A stretch of DNA of 64,000 nt from Paenibacillus sp. V4I3 (GCF_030817215.1 NZ_JAUSZA010000001.1:6918501-6982500); one strand, 5' to 3'; positions 48,534 through 57,267 are shown, numbered from the stretch's first letter. Notes: generated from the letters alone by a model not told the origin. Program-made: numbers and translations.

Positions 48534-50000
48534 TTATTGGGCTTCCATATTTGAAATGTTATATACAGGGAGCCATATTAAAAACGAAGTTCCTTTACCT
48601 CTACCGCTAATTACATCGACTGTCCCCTTATGTTCTTCCAAGATCCACTTTGCTATTGATAATCCTAAACCAGTACCCGGCGTTTTCCCTCTTGAGGAAT
48701 CAGCTCGATAAAATCTATCAAATATGTGAGGGAGTTCGTTAGGATCCATTCCAATACCGGTATCTCTAATCGTTAATCCAACTTTATCTACTTCTCTTAA
48801 GGCGTTAATCTCAACATAGCCTTCTGCAGTAAATTTAAAAGCGTTATCGATAAAAATAAAAAGCAATTGTTGTAGGTAATCCTTATCTCCTAATACGATG
48901 GTATTCTCCAGAACATCTAAGCCTTCAGTTTTCAATTCAGTAACCTTGGGAATTAATTGTGCCTTTCTCACTACCGAATCGACAATAGATTTAAGGTCGA
49001 CTACTTCACTTTTCATTCGAAAACCTGCATCCGCTCTGGCGAGTGCTAGGAGATCATTAACCAATCTCCCCATTCTTGTTGCTTCATCCGTAATGTCATT
49101 AAGAGCCTCCACAGATATTCGAATTTCCTTTTCTTCGGGTAATCTACTAGGCCGATTATCCAGAGATGTCCATATTTTCTTAAGGAATTCGGCATTCCCC
49201 GTAATTGTGGTAAGAGGTGTTCGCAGTTCGTGAGAAGCATCAGCTACAAAACGTCGTTGAGATGCATATGAATTATCTAATTCTACATAAATCGTTTGAA
49301 TACGTTCAAGCATTCCATTGATGGTTTTACCGAGCAGACCAATTTCATCTTGTGCGCCATTATGTTGTATCCTAGTTCCAAAATCCTCACTGTTTCGAAT
49401 TTGTTCAGTAGCACTAATTAAAGAATACACCGGTTTTAAAGCCTTTTTCGATAACAACCATCCCATATACGTTGCAATAAATATTACAATAAGCGATAAA
49501 ATTAGGAGCACTAGACGCAAAATTGAAAAAAACATACTTATAACACTAGTATTATAGGCGGATTGTAGCACCCCAACCAGCTCACCGTTTAGCATTAAAG
49601 GGGCGTTATATATTAAAAAAGGTGAATGTTGAATTGTTGGGGTATCATAATATCCAGCTTTCTTATCTGCAAGAATTTTTGTGGAAAATGGCAATTGAAC
49701 ATTTCTTAAGTTAGCTGACTTTGTCTTATATCCACTAACTAAGTTATTTATTTGCAAGTACATACCTGACTGAACTGAATCGAAATCGTCAAGTTGAATG
49801 AGTAAATTCCATCCCATAGGGTATAGTTCAAGCTGATACTGTACATTCCTTTGAAGCACATCAGTTTGTTCCTTTAGCGTATTTTTTAGGTCACTAAAAA
49901 TGTAAAATTGTAAAAAAACATATAAGACAATACCGAACAACAATAAGGTTATAGATAAAATGCCTGAGTATAATAAGGTCATCCTTAAACGGATAGTCAT
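48534..50000 (-). CDS. Orphan sensor histidine kinase with HAMP domain
   Basis: The ATG at 50000 follows GGCGGAACT; the frame upstream lacks a site. The 488-residue protein has membrane helices near 8-32 and 165-190, an extracellular domain between, HAMP, the HisKA box (ADASHELRTPLTTITGNAEF) and HATPase motifs (NAFKF, RDTGIGMDP, GTGLGLSIAKWI). It is of the CssS/ArlS-like class normally paired with an OmpR-type regulator, but no regulator gene is adjacent. It is large for a cassette and is followed by terminator and repeat unit 3. Confidence 0.9.
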   Translation of the reverse strand: MTIRLRMTLLYSGILSITLLLFGIVLYVFLQFYIFSDLKNTLKEQTDVLQRNVQYQLELYPMGWNLLIQLDDFDSVQSGMYLQINNLVSGYKTKSANLRNVQLPFSTKILADKKAGYYDTPTIQHSPFLIYNAPLMLNGELVGVLQSAYNTSVISMFFSILRLVLLILSLIVIFIATYMGWLLSKKALKPVYSLISATEQIRNSEDFGTRIQHNGAQDEIGLLGKTINGMLERIQTIYVELDNSYASQRRFVADASHELRTPLTTITGNAEFLKKIWTSLDNRPSRLPEEKEIRISVEALNDITDEATRMGRLVNDLLALARADAGFRMKSEVVDLKSIVDSVVRKAQLIPKVTELKTEGLDVLENTIVLGDKDYLQQLLFIFIDNAFKFTAEGYVEINALREVDKVGLTIRDTGIGMDPNELPHIFDRFYRADSSRGKTPGTGLGLSIAKWILEEHKGTVDVISGRGKGTSFLIWLPVYNISNMEAQ

Positions 50001-50098
50001 TAGATTAGTTCCGCCTTTGCTATACAATTTACCTTTATTATCCATATCAGTGATTAATTTAAAATTAAAATAAGATAAATTATTGGTTGTTAGTTTAG

Positions 50099-50135
50099 TA
50101 CATATGTATAAAAACCCTCATTTTATACATATGTA
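50099..50135. promoter_or_regulatory. Perfect 15-bp inverted repeat upstream of orphan kinase
   Basis: TACATATGTATAAAA and TTTTATACATATGTA pair exactly around ACCCTCA, about 100 bp upstream of the kinase start. It may be an operator or a terminator for transcription from the right. Confidence 0.55.
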
Positions 50136-50136
50136 A

Positions 50137-50195
50137 AAGGAGCTGCCGCGGCAGCTCCTTCATCGTTTGTATAGAGTCATTCATTGAACTAACGG
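50137..50195 (+). repeat. attC-like repeat in inverted orientation, unit 4
   Basis: The 24-base perfect palindrome at 50137-50160 (AAGGAGCTGCCG and its complement) is followed by ATCGTTTGTATAGAG and then ATTGAACTAACGG at 50183-50195. The parts are those of the repeat family but face opposite to most other units, and the group II intron abuts it. Confidence 0.55.
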
Positions 50196-50200
50196 TTGCA

Positions 50201-51043
50201 ATAGGTAAGCATTTGAAGTCATCTCCAGCTTTTCCCCTGCTCCACACCGGACGTGCCAGTTTCCCGGCATCCGGCGTTCCCTCTAACTGAATTTACTAAA
50301 TCATAAGTTCCTCGTTACTCAAGGATATTTCATCCTAGTAGCTTGCACTGTGGCATCCATTGATGTCCCCACGTTCCTACCTGATCGGTGCAATTCACGC
50401 TTGGAAAACAATTTTTCTTTTCAGTTAGACTTGGGGCTGTTCCTCCACTCCCATTACAGGAGATTCATCAGTCGTGCCCCTGCCCTCGCAAGGATTAATG
50501 TATTTCGGCATGCGCCTTATAACAACCGTTTCGGGTAACAGCCCTTGTTGCAACGTCCCTTGCTTTCCAAGTCCCTTACATCCTAGCTATTCTTTCTGGA
50601 CTTAGGTGCTTCCTCTAGGCCTGTGAGACCAATGCCGCCATAGTTCGGCATAGCGTATTTCATAGGAAAAATTTTTACTTTACGCCGCCCACCCCATCGT
50701 TTGATGGTACATATGTTTCCATATGTTCTAACTTTAGACCTGTACATTCGGAAGTTCGTCAGTTCAGTCTGTTTGAACATTCTCACCATATCCAGTTTTT
50801 CAGCCACGCGGCATATCCGTTAGCATACCTTTTCTATTCGAATGGCTCCAGCCTTCGTTCTGCCGAATCTACCTGTACTTCACACCACATGACCTGTTAG
50901 TCATGACGCGCGCAGGAGTATTGGCGGAATGGTTTCGGGATACATGGTTCCGTCATTCCCATCCTCGGTTGTAAAGTTAAGATTACTCATTGCAATCTCC
51001 TGCTTTTCACGAAGTTAGTCGCTTATAGCAGAACTTGTCATAC
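50201..51043 (-). ncRNA. Group II intron without encoded protein, class C-like
   Basis: On the minus strand the intron runs from GTATGACAAG at 51043 to CTTACCTAT at 50201, about 843 bases. Domain V is clear near 50240-50280: a hairpin with GCCGG arms, a GAAA tetraloop, a two-base CG bulge and the CGC-type catalytic triad in ACGCCGGA. The GAAAAGCTGGAGATGAC run before the 3' end and short frames with KVRTYGNICTIKRWGGRRKV upstream are common in ORF-bearing relatives, but no reverse transcriptase is present, so any movement would need a helper in trans. It lies between two inverted copies of ATTGAACTAACGG. Confidence 0.8.
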
Positions 51044-51047
51044 TCTC

Positions 51048-51060
51048 CCGTTAGTTCAAT
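51048..51060 (-). repeat. attC-like half-site, unit 5
   Basis: CCGTTAGTTCAAT, exactly inverted relative to 50183-50195 on the other side of the intron and just downstream of the RNA ligase gene. Confidence 0.55.
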
Positions 51061-51067
51061 GATCTGA

Positions 51068-51623
51068 TTAGAACAACTTGGCAAGTTTGATATCTTCAAA
51101 AGGTACGTTTTTTTTGATATCAAATACCCGCACGAATGTTACATCGAAGCTTGGAAAAGGAGATAATGCTTCTCTCGCAGCCAATTTCATTTCTATAATT
51201 TCTGCTTCATTCATGCCCCATTTTGTTTGACCCAAAGTCAAATGTGGAATGAAGTGATCCAACTCTATATACCTTTCAATAAGTTCGGGCGGTGGGGAAA
51301 CCGCATCTACCAAGTTCTTGTGTAGATTATATATCTCTTTCGATTCAACGCTAAGGAATGTAACCGCTGTTCCGAATGTTGCTGGTTCAGACAAAGTTAA
51401 CTGGAAGATTGGAAATGAAGAACAAGTTTCTCTTACTTTTTCAAGCCAATTCATATCCTCCGTAAGTCCACCTTTGGGCTTTAACAGTAATATGAGGCTC
51501 CACAAGATCCCTAAAGCAGTTATTAGCCCATCGATTTCGAAATGTCTTAGCCCATTTATTACGAAATACCGAAATTTGTTCTTTATAATCTTCAGGTGGA
51601 ACGATTCCTATGAAAAAATGCAT
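51068..51623 (-). pseudogene. 2'-5' RNA ligase family protein, split by a frameshift
   Basis: The first frame (51623-51441) opens MHFFIGIVPPEDYKEQI and reaches EPHITVKAQ, the first HxT motif; the second (down to 51068) continues GGLTEDMNWLEKV and carries the second motif HLTLGQTKWGMNEAE. One lost base near 51470, in an AAA run, would join them into a protein of about 184 residues, the normal size of LigT/ThpR-like phosphodiesterases. Decay or sequencing error are both possible. The gene is cassette-sized and stands next to unit 5. Confidence 0.8.
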
Positions 51624-51752
51624 TTTTACACCCCTTTATAAATGATATGTATTTTTCTCGGAGCATTCCTATTCATTTCAAATCATCAACTTTCCGAACA
51701 TTTATGTTTTTACAAAGTATTCCTCAAGTATTTTCCAAATCCTGCTTTAGTG

Positions 51753-51832
51753 TTAAACTGCCCGTTAGCGTTGCGAAGGGCTGCCACGCGGCAGCCCTTA
51801 ACTGTTTAGCTATCGTTCTTCATTAGTTTAAT
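51753..51832 (-). repeat. attC-like repeat, complete form, unit 6
   Basis: The best-preserved unit. On the plus strand: TTAAACT (51753-51759), spacer GCC, CGTTAGC, then a perfect hairpin AAGGGCTGCC-ACGC-GGCAGCCCTT (51776-51799), then GCTATCG, a longer spacer and AGTTTAA (51825-51831). Outer arms pair 7 of 7 and inner arms pair 6 of 7, with asymmetric unpaired spacers between them, as in integron attC sites. Confidence 0.65.
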
Positions 51833-51845
51833 GAACCAATTTAAC

Positions 51846-52391
51846 TTATTTATCAGATGTGCCTGGCTTCCAGCCCACTTCTTGAGACCAGCTATGAGCT
51901 TTTTGGATGATATCCCAAACGATCGGACCTTTTCCTTCAACATATTTTGAGCGTTCATTTTTAAATAGTTCCATTAACCGATGTTTTTCCTCAGCATACC
52001 TTAAGCAATCTTGAGGGTGCTCACGTAAATAATCTCTAAAGAGCAAAGTCATTTGCTCAGAGAAACTACCGATTTGTCTTACATGAATATGAGTTCTTCG
52101 AGTGCCCGGTAGTTCTCGAAAATACCTCTTAGTTTTGTCTGGATTTTCTTCGCGAAATACAAAACCGACACTCTCAATTTTGGTCTTATAGTATTTTATG
52201 TCATCGTAATTTAGAACAGATATCTGGATATCAATGATTGGTTTAGCATCCAGACCAAAGATCGATGTAGAACCAACATGATCAATACGAATGGCCAAAT
52301 CTCCTAATGAATATCTCAATTTTAAAGCAATATCATAAAACAGATCCTTCCATCCACTATCATGTTTGGATATCCTCCATTGATCTTCCAT
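51846..52391 (-). CDS. GrpB/UPF0157 family nucleotidyltransferase-like protein, 2
   Basis: The 181-residue protein shows the family motif VGSTSIFGLDAKPIIDIQIS and FRDYLREHPQDCLRYAEEKH. It is only distantly similar to the family member at 47253-47759, so the two were acquired separately rather than duplicated in place. It starts with an ATG after GGAGATT and its stop lies 14 bp from the complete repeat unit 6. The function of the family is not well known. Confidence 0.9.
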   Translation of the reverse strand: MEDQWRISKHDSGWKDLFYDIALKLRYSLGDLAIRIDHVGSTSIFGLDAKPIIDIQISVLNYDDIKYYKTKIESVGFVFREENPDKTKRYFRELPGTRRTHIHVRQIGSFSEQMTLLFRDYLREHPQDCLRYAEEKHRLMELFKNERSKYVEGKGPIVWDIIQKAHSWSQEVGWKPGTSDK

Positions 52392-52489
52392 TTAATCTAA
52401 TCTCCTTCATAACAGTTGTTTTATATATTCGTCCTAATTTACCATATCTAGATTTCCAGTTTGATATCAATATTTGCCTCCTTTAAGCA

Positions 52490-52566
52490 TAACTCCAGTT
52501 ACTTCAATGAAACAGGAAATTGTAATAGGTGTAATCCTGCATTAAACTGCCAGTTACTTGAATGAA
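52490..52566 (-). repeat. attC-like repeats, decayed, units 7a and 7b
   Basis: Two worn half-sites: CCAGTTACTTCAATGAA at 52494 and TTAAACTGCCAGTTACTTGA at 52542. The G of CCGTTAG has become A in both, indicating local duplication. They lie between the GrpB-like gene and the small membrane protein gene. Confidence 0.45.
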
Positions 52567-52868
52567 CTAAAAAGAAGATGCCGCGATTTGAATAAATGGA
52601 TAAAGTAATCCAAAACAAGTCCTACAATAAGGAAAGAACAGAAATGGATTAAATATGCTGCGAAACGAAAGGTAACTAAAATACTGCTACCCCGAAATAT
52701 ACTTTTATCTATCATCCAGTCTCTGTATGGCTCTGCTCTTATTAACCAAGTAATTGGAGGAAATTGACTAAGAATAATATTGGCTAATCCACTCCCAAAA
52801 TAGTCAATTAGACATATTATTATGCTAATTGCTGAGAACCAAAAAGTGAATTTTTTCAGAAGAAACAT
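52554..52868 (-). CDS. Small membrane protein of unknown function
   Basis: The ATG at 52868 follows GGAGGGGGG; the 104-residue protein has three likely membrane helices (FWFSAISIIICLIDYFG, a middle segment around ILVTFRFAAYLIHFC, and FLIVGLVLDYFIHLF). I do not recognise the family. It is flanked by decayed repeat units and its stop falls inside unit 7b. Confidence 0.6.
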   Translation of the reverse strand: MFLLKKFTFWFSAISIIICLIDYFGSGLANIILSQFPPITWLIRAEPYRDWMIDKSIFRGSSILVTFRFAAYLIHFCSFLIVGLVLDYFIHLFKSRHLLFSSFK

Positions 52869-52892
52869 AACGCCTACCCCCCTCCAACACAA

Positions 52893-53319
52893 TAAGATAA
52901 CTTTAAATATTTGATTCTTTTTGTTATCCTTTCACTCTTTATGTTAGACGCTAATTGTTGGGGATAGTTCCACGAATCCCCTTGTAGTTGTTACTTTAAT
53001 AATCAAAAAATGAGCTGCCACGAAGCAAGCTCTCGCAATAAGTCTGGATAGCCATGCACAACTGTATCGTTCTCTATATTATTTTCTGTCAATATTTATC
53101 CAAAATTAAATAGGAGCGCTGCCGGTGCTATCTTCACAGCGATGTAATACGGAAAGAGCCTGTCACGTTGTGGCTGGCTCTTTTGGTTGTACGGCGTGCC
53201 CAGAGGCACCCTTTTCGTCTGGATTATTGAACTCTCGTTCCTCGTTAGCCATCCATGCCCTCGCAGGGCACCACAGAAGAATGAAAATTAGATTCTTGGT
53301 CGACTACTTTCAGGGTAGT
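52893..53319. repeat. Degenerate repeat-family debris
   Basis: About 430 bp without a gene. It contains worn pieces of the repeat family: AATGAGCTGCCACGAAGCAA near 53005, similar to unit 12, and TTGAACTCTCGTTCCTCGTT near 53228, similar to the AACTATCGTTCACCGTTAG box pair. One or more cassette genes may have been lost here. Confidence 0.45.
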
Positions 53320-53997
53320 TTAATGTTTTTTTACATTTATCTTTAATCTAAGCTTGTAAAGAAACCAAGATGTAAAAAGTGACTCATTTGCCTTATGACA
53401 TGAAACTTTATCTATAAAGTAAAAATCATGAGGTTCCACTGTAATTCTTGTAATTGGTGTAACTGGTGTTCTGCTAATCCATTCATCAAACGAAACAATT
53501 GAACTATTTGTATTTTCAAAAGATTCTTGGGGTAGAAAATATACAATACCGTTCGTCCAAGGGTTTTTGTTCATTGTGTTCTGAGTCAAAGAGAAGAAAT
53601 AATATCTATTTTTGTTTTTGCGTATTTTGAAACAAGCGTTTCTAAAATTATCAACTAACTTTCGCCGATCAAATACAGCATAAAATAAAGACCAAGCTCC
53701 ATCTTTTGTTGCAAACACCGCCTCAACGTATTGTCCATTATAAAGCGTCTGTCTTCTGGTTTCGAATTCTAGAATTCCCTCATTGTTTGATCCGTGCATT
53801 ATTACTGGCTTGGATGAGGAAATGTATTGGATAAAACGATATTTTGGATAACTGCTTGAATATATAATTTCAGAATGTTCACTAATAGCATCCGAGTAGA
53901 TTTTGTCGTATTCCACGACTTCATGAGGTGAAAACTTTAGTGAAAAAGACCGATAAAATAAAAGTCCCATAAGCATTGAAACGAATTTATTTATCAT
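53320..53997 (-). CDS. Hypothetical protein
   Basis: The ATG at 53997 follows GAGGAGAG and gives 225 residues. A hydrophobic N-terminus (INKFVSMLMGLLFY) could be a signal or anchor; the rest is soluble, with alternating strands and aromatic residues (YRFIQYISSSKPVIMHGSNN, GAWSLFYAVFDRRK). I do not recognise the family. It lies between repeat debris and complete unit 9, alone in its transcription unit. Confidence 0.6.
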   Translation of the reverse strand: MINKFVSMLMGLLFYRSFSLKFSPHEVVEYDKIYSDAISEHSEIIYSSSYPKYRFIQYISSSKPVIMHGSNNEGILEFETRRQTLYNGQYVEAVFATKDGAWSLFYAVFDRRKLVDNFRNACFKIRKNKNRYYFFSLTQNTMNKNPWTNGIVYFLPQESFENTNSSIVSFDEWISRTPVTPITRITVEPHDFYFIDKVSCHKANESLFTSWFLYKLRLKINVKKH

Positions 53998-54089
53998 TTT
54001 TTCTCTCCTCAAGATTAATGAAAAAGGGTTCACTTCACTCTGTGTTATAGGTATTCAACGTCTTTAATAATTCCCCTTTATTCTTAGTA

Positions 54090-54178
54090 TCCTGCCCATT
54101 CACAATAGGCCACCGAGTTTATCACCGGCAGCCTGTTTGATCTTTGTTATGAAGCTATCGTTCGCCGTTAATTCAATA
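54090..54178 (-). repeat. attC-like repeat, complete form, unit 9
   Basis: On the plus strand ATCCTGCCCATTC, then the hairpin AGGCCACCG / CGGCAGCCT with two mismatched bases, then GAAGCTATCG and TTCGCCGTTAATTCAATA. Its central 50 bases are almost the same as unit 15 at 62194-62279. Confidence 0.65.
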
Positions 54179-54179
54179 A

Positions 54180-54518
54180 TCAGTCTTCTAATATTTCGGG
54201 GTCAAACCAAATATCCTCATAATAATCTCCCGCAATTAAAAATCTCCAGCCAGCAGGTAATCCGAGAAATTTTTTAATATTTGGAACCCATTCGTCAATA
54301 TGTTCGACGTGTATAGGAACAAAGAAGTCTGGGTCTTGTGAAAGTTCTTCACCTGACCAAATATACCATCCAGTAGTATCACCTTCTGGATAAATACGAA
54401 GACCATTAATAGGTAATATATCCTCTTTTACATTTAATGAGATACCTAACTTTAAATCCTTAGGCGATTCAAGAAAATCAGCCTCATATTTTCTACAAAC
54501 AGCTTTTTGCTCGTCCAT
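54180..54518 (-). CDS. Small acidic protein resembling Imm33/DUF2185-type immunity proteins
   Basis: The 112-residue protein has a C-terminal half with LPAGWRFLIAGDYYEDIWFD and an aromatic GWYIWSGEE segment, close in feel to immunity/DUF2185 proteins; the match is from memory of the family and not certain. It starts with ATG after AGGGGAG and its TGA stop is only a few bases from unit 9. No toxin gene is visible beside it, so if it is an immunity protein it is an orphan. Confidence 0.5.
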   Translation of the reverse strand: MDEQKAVCRKYEADFLESPKDLKLGISLNVKEDILPINGLRIYPEGDTTGWYIWSGEELSQDPDFFVPIHVEHIDEWVPNIKKFLGLPAGWRFLIAGDYYEDIWFDPEILED

Positions 54519-54550
54519 TTTTTCTCCCCTTTATTAACCTCTCACTTCAA

Positions 54551-54625
54551 GTATCCTGCCCTTTAGCGTAATGAAGGCGACCGAACGTTTCCTCGGCAGC
54601 CTTATCGTTTTCTTATTCAACTCTC
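54551..54625 (-). repeat. attC-like repeat, complete form, unit 10
   Basis: ATCCTGCCCTTTAGCGTAAT, then the hairpin AAGGCGACCG / CGGCAGCCTT with the same two-base mismatch as unit 9, then TTATCGTTTTCTTATTCAAC. The outer box overlaps the stop codon of the gene at 54613. Confidence 0.6.
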
Positions 54626-55509
54626 TTACTAAGTTTGCTGAAGTAATGTGGAAATGAAAACCAATTATCATAATCAACAGAAGGGCCTTTTATTTCCATT
54701 AAGTAGAACATGAACCGATAGACATCACGGACGGGAGTTAAGTCAGGGAAAGGTAGTGCCGAGCGGTACCCAGTCATAAAGTTATCCGCACCGAATTGAT
54801 CTAGAGAACATTCCAAAGCCGAGAGTTCGAATTCTCTCGGTCCTATTACATAGGCTTCAGTATCAACTATTGCTCTCACTCGCTCTTCTTCTGCAAGAAA
54901 CTGTCGTGGATCCATATCCAACATTATATATGAGGCACTTTTGGGGACGGGCAATTTAGAGGCTAATGAACAGTAATACTCTGTCATTTTGGCAACAGCA
55001 TCATTGGACAAGTAATATCGTGAGGACAGGTTACGTATAGTGTTTGTAAGTTTTTGAGGGAAATCCCTTAAGGTATATCGAAAAGTACCGTTCGGGGCAC
55101 CGCATTCATAAAATTCACGTGCATGAATTTCACCAATGGTTCTACCAAATTCTTTCATCATCTCTGCCGGCTTATTTAAGAAATCGAGCGGTGAGCCATT
55201 CATTTTTTCTACAATTACAAATTGTCTTCCGTCAATTAATCCCTTTGAAAGAACATTAGGTACACAAATTTTAGTTGTTGTTTGCTGTAAGAAAAGGTTG
55301 ATTCCTTCAATATCATATGTGCGACTTAATTCAATTCCGAATAAGTTCCTACAAACCCACAGAAATGGAGCATCCACACTTTCATCCACTCCCGATGATC
55401 TTACAACGTATTCACCGGAAATTGTATTTACAAGCCATACATCACTTGCATGGCCACCTAATGAAGACTGTGAAAGGATCTGTTCTAGGAAAAGTGTCTG
55501 TAAGTTCAT
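54613..55509 (-). CDS. Aminoglycoside phosphotransferase-like kinase, 1
   Basis: The ATG at 55509 follows GTGGGTGA and gives 298 residues. The fold resembles APH/choline kinases: an N-terminal lobe with EYVVRSSG and FVIVEKMNGSPLDFL, and a C-terminal lobe with MLDMDPRQFL in place of the usual HGDxxxxN and IVDTE in place of the metal motif. The missing His-Gly suggests altered or lost catalysis. It could modify a small molecule or be a degenerate kinase. It is flanked by units 10 and 11. Confidence 0.7.
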   Translation of the reverse strand: MNLQTLFLEQILSQSSLGGHASDVWLVNTISGEYVVRSSGVDESVDAPFLWVCRNLFGIELSRTYDIEGINLFLQQTTTKICVPNVLSKGLIDGRQFVIVEKMNGSPLDFLNKPAEMMKEFGRTIGEIHAREFYECGAPNGTFRYTLRDFPQKLTNTIRNLSSRYYLSNDAVAKMTEYYCSLASKLPVPKSASYIMLDMDPRQFLAEEERVRAIVDTEAYVIGPREFELSALECSLDQFGADNFMTGYRSALPFPDLTPVRDVYRFMFYLMEIKGPSVDYDNWFSFPHYFSKLSKRVE

Positions 55510-55605
55510 GCTATCACCCACTTTATAGTTCGAGTCAATAGCTTTTTATTATTCAAGAAAGGCACTAATAATCCTCTTTTTTCCAGCCACTATTGTTGAT
55601 ATAAT

Positions 55606-55688
55606 CTACCCGTTTGAAAAGCAACCGATTCGTCGGCTGCATTTTTCATTTAGTTGATTGAGCTAACGTTTTGTGTTAGTTCAATAAT
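55606..55688 (-). repeat. attC-like repeat, complete form, unit 11
   Basis: CTACCCGTTTGAAAA, hairpin GCAACCG / CGGCTGC, then TTGAGCTAAC-GTTTTGT-GTTAGTTCAA, where the two boxes pair 9 of 10. The last part looks like a simple recombinase site: two inverted ten-base arms around a seven-base spacer. Confidence 0.6.
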
Positions 55689-55706
55689 ATCAGCAATTTC
55701 AGGTGT

Positions 55707-56696
55707 TCAAAACTCGTCGATCAACGAAATTCCTTTTGTAATCCGCATGCGACTATCTTGCAAAAAATCGCGTGTCCAATCGTCTGGTTGACTTAAATCC
55801 CAGCTCCGGTGCATACCGACGAATACGATAATTTCTCGTAATCTAAGGAAGAGCCCAAGCTGTTCCTTCCAGCCGTCAGGCATTTGACGGCCATCCTCTG
55901 TATAACCTTGCTCAAAATGTTTAATGAAAAGTTCGTACTGTAACTTCCGTTCCGACTTCGAATCTTCCCCGAATACATACAGCAAGTAATAGAGCTGGAT
56001 GGCAATGTCTTCGGTATACCAACTGTACTGGCATTCGTCGAAGTCGAAGAGCGTCATTTTCCCTGATTCATCAACTGTGAAATTTCCTACATTGATATCC
56101 CCGTGAATTAAACCGAAATTATCAGCAGTTACAGGCAGGCTAGCCAAATGTGATTTAAGTTCATCAAGGGCAAGAAGAATTGGTTGCTGCTCTGACGGTA
56201 TATAATTTCTGGCCCGTAAGAGGTATTCATTATTCTCCCACGTATGTCTTTTGGCCGTAGGTTTGTACTCCTTAGCAAGTTCATGGAGACGGCCGGTCAT
56301 GCGTCCGCATTGTTCATAAAGTATGGAATTACCTAGGCATTCTGGGTATCCAATTTTACGACCGGGTGCGTGTCTGAAGGAGGTCACGTAGAAATCAATC
56401 ATATTTCCCTGGATTCGTTCGAAGTCCTTTCCATCAACCGAATATACCGAATCCGAGACCGACAAACCATTCTCAGAAAGATAACGAATCCATTCTATTT
56501 CAGCTGCAAGTCCGTCCCAAGTGCGAAGAGTGCTCGGGGTAAAACGGAGAATATATTTCAATTCATCGCGATTATAGGAATAAATAAAGTTCTGAAAGCC
56601 TCCAATGAAAGTCAACTCCTTTGGGCTGATGCCAAACCGCGCAGCGCCTTCTACGGTATGTTCGTCCAGGAACATTGATTTTATTTTTGGGTCCAT
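55707..56696 (-). CDS. Phosphotransferase (APH/SrkA-like kinase), 2
   Basis: The ATG at 56696 follows AAGGAG and gives 329 residues. Kinase landmarks are intact: LIHGDINVGNF (catalytic Asp and Asn) and TLFDFDECQYSWY (metal-binding Asp), with an N-terminal lobe carrying YILRFTPS. This is the APH/stress-response kinase family; the substrate may be a protein, an antibiotic or another small molecule. It is unlike the kinase at 54613-55509 in detail, so separate acquisition is likely. The stop is near repeat unit 11. Confidence 0.88.
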   Translation of the reverse strand: MDPKIKSMFLDEHTVEGAARFGISPKELTFIGGFQNFIYSYNRDELKYILRFTPSTLRTWDGLAAEIEWIRYLSENGLSVSDSVYSVDGKDFERIQGNMIDFYVTSFRHAPGRKIGYPECLGNSILYEQCGRMTGRLHELAKEYKPTAKRHTWENNEYLLRARNYIPSEQQPILLALDELKSHLASLPVTADNFGLIHGDINVGNFTVDESGKMTLFDFDECQYSWYTEDIAIQLYYLLYVFGEDSKSERKLQYELFIKHFEQGYTEDGRQMPDGWKEQLGLFLRLREIIVFVGMHRSWDLSQPDDWTRDFLQDSRMRITKGISLIDEF

Positions 56697-56885
56697 GAGT
56701 TCTCCTTGGTATTTGAGTCGTGATTGAACAATCGAATGAACTTTTCCCAAACTCCGGTTGCTACCTCAATTTAATAAAATGAATGCCTAGTGACATGTGA
56801 AGCCTCACTTTCGGGAAATCATTATTCCATAACAATCATACTAATCCAGCTTTTTACAGTCAACGAAAATTGATTGAACCACTAC

Positions 56886-56969
56886 GTTAACCTGCCCGTC
56901 CCTCAATAAACAAAAAAGGAGCTGCCGCGAAGCAAGCCCCTCAACTATCGTTCACCGTTAGTTCAATGG
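56886..56969 (-). repeat. attC-like repeat, complete form, unit 12
   Basis: GTTAACCTGCCCGTC, hairpin GGAGCTGCCGCGAA / GCAAGCCCC (imperfect), then AACTATCG-TTCAC-CGTTAGTT, an almost exact pair of eight-base inverted boxes around five bases, then CAATGG. Confidence 0.6.
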
Positions 56970-57032
56970 CCAGCATTCATTAAATCCTCTCAGATACAAG
57001 CCATGTTTTTGCATCTTCAGTTTATCGAACCG

Positions 57033-57256
57033 GAGGATTGGGGCCGAAGGCATCTGCTTGGATGCAGAAGGTGCAGTGTGGACGCCAATCAGAGAACAGG
57101 ACTGCGTCCGAATCAGAGAAGGAGGCTGGATTTTGGGGCAGGTCCAACTTGATCGAAGTTTCTTTTCTGTACGATCGGCGGACGTTGTTCATTATGCCAG
57201 CCGAGTGGCGTGGATTTGAAAAAGTCGATGAAGCAGTCGCAGCTCGTACAGGCTAG
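57033..57256 (+). pseudogene. SMP-30/gluconolactonase-like fragment
   Basis: The plus strand encodes GAEGICLDAEGAVW and VRIREGGWILGQVQLDR in one frame and then, after a shift near 57170, DRRTLFIMPAEWRGFE in another. Both are recognisable C-terminal parts of an SMP-30/gluconolaconase/LRE-like beta-propeller. The first two thirds are missing. It is the debris of a sugar-lactonase-like gene between repeat unit 12 and the YdeI-like gene. Confidence 0.65.
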
Positions 57257-57267
57257 GTACTCTTTGC

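Noticed and set aside
50583..50807. 74-codon minus-strand frame inside the intron
   Set aside because: It lies within the structured intron RNA and has no reverse transcriptase features.
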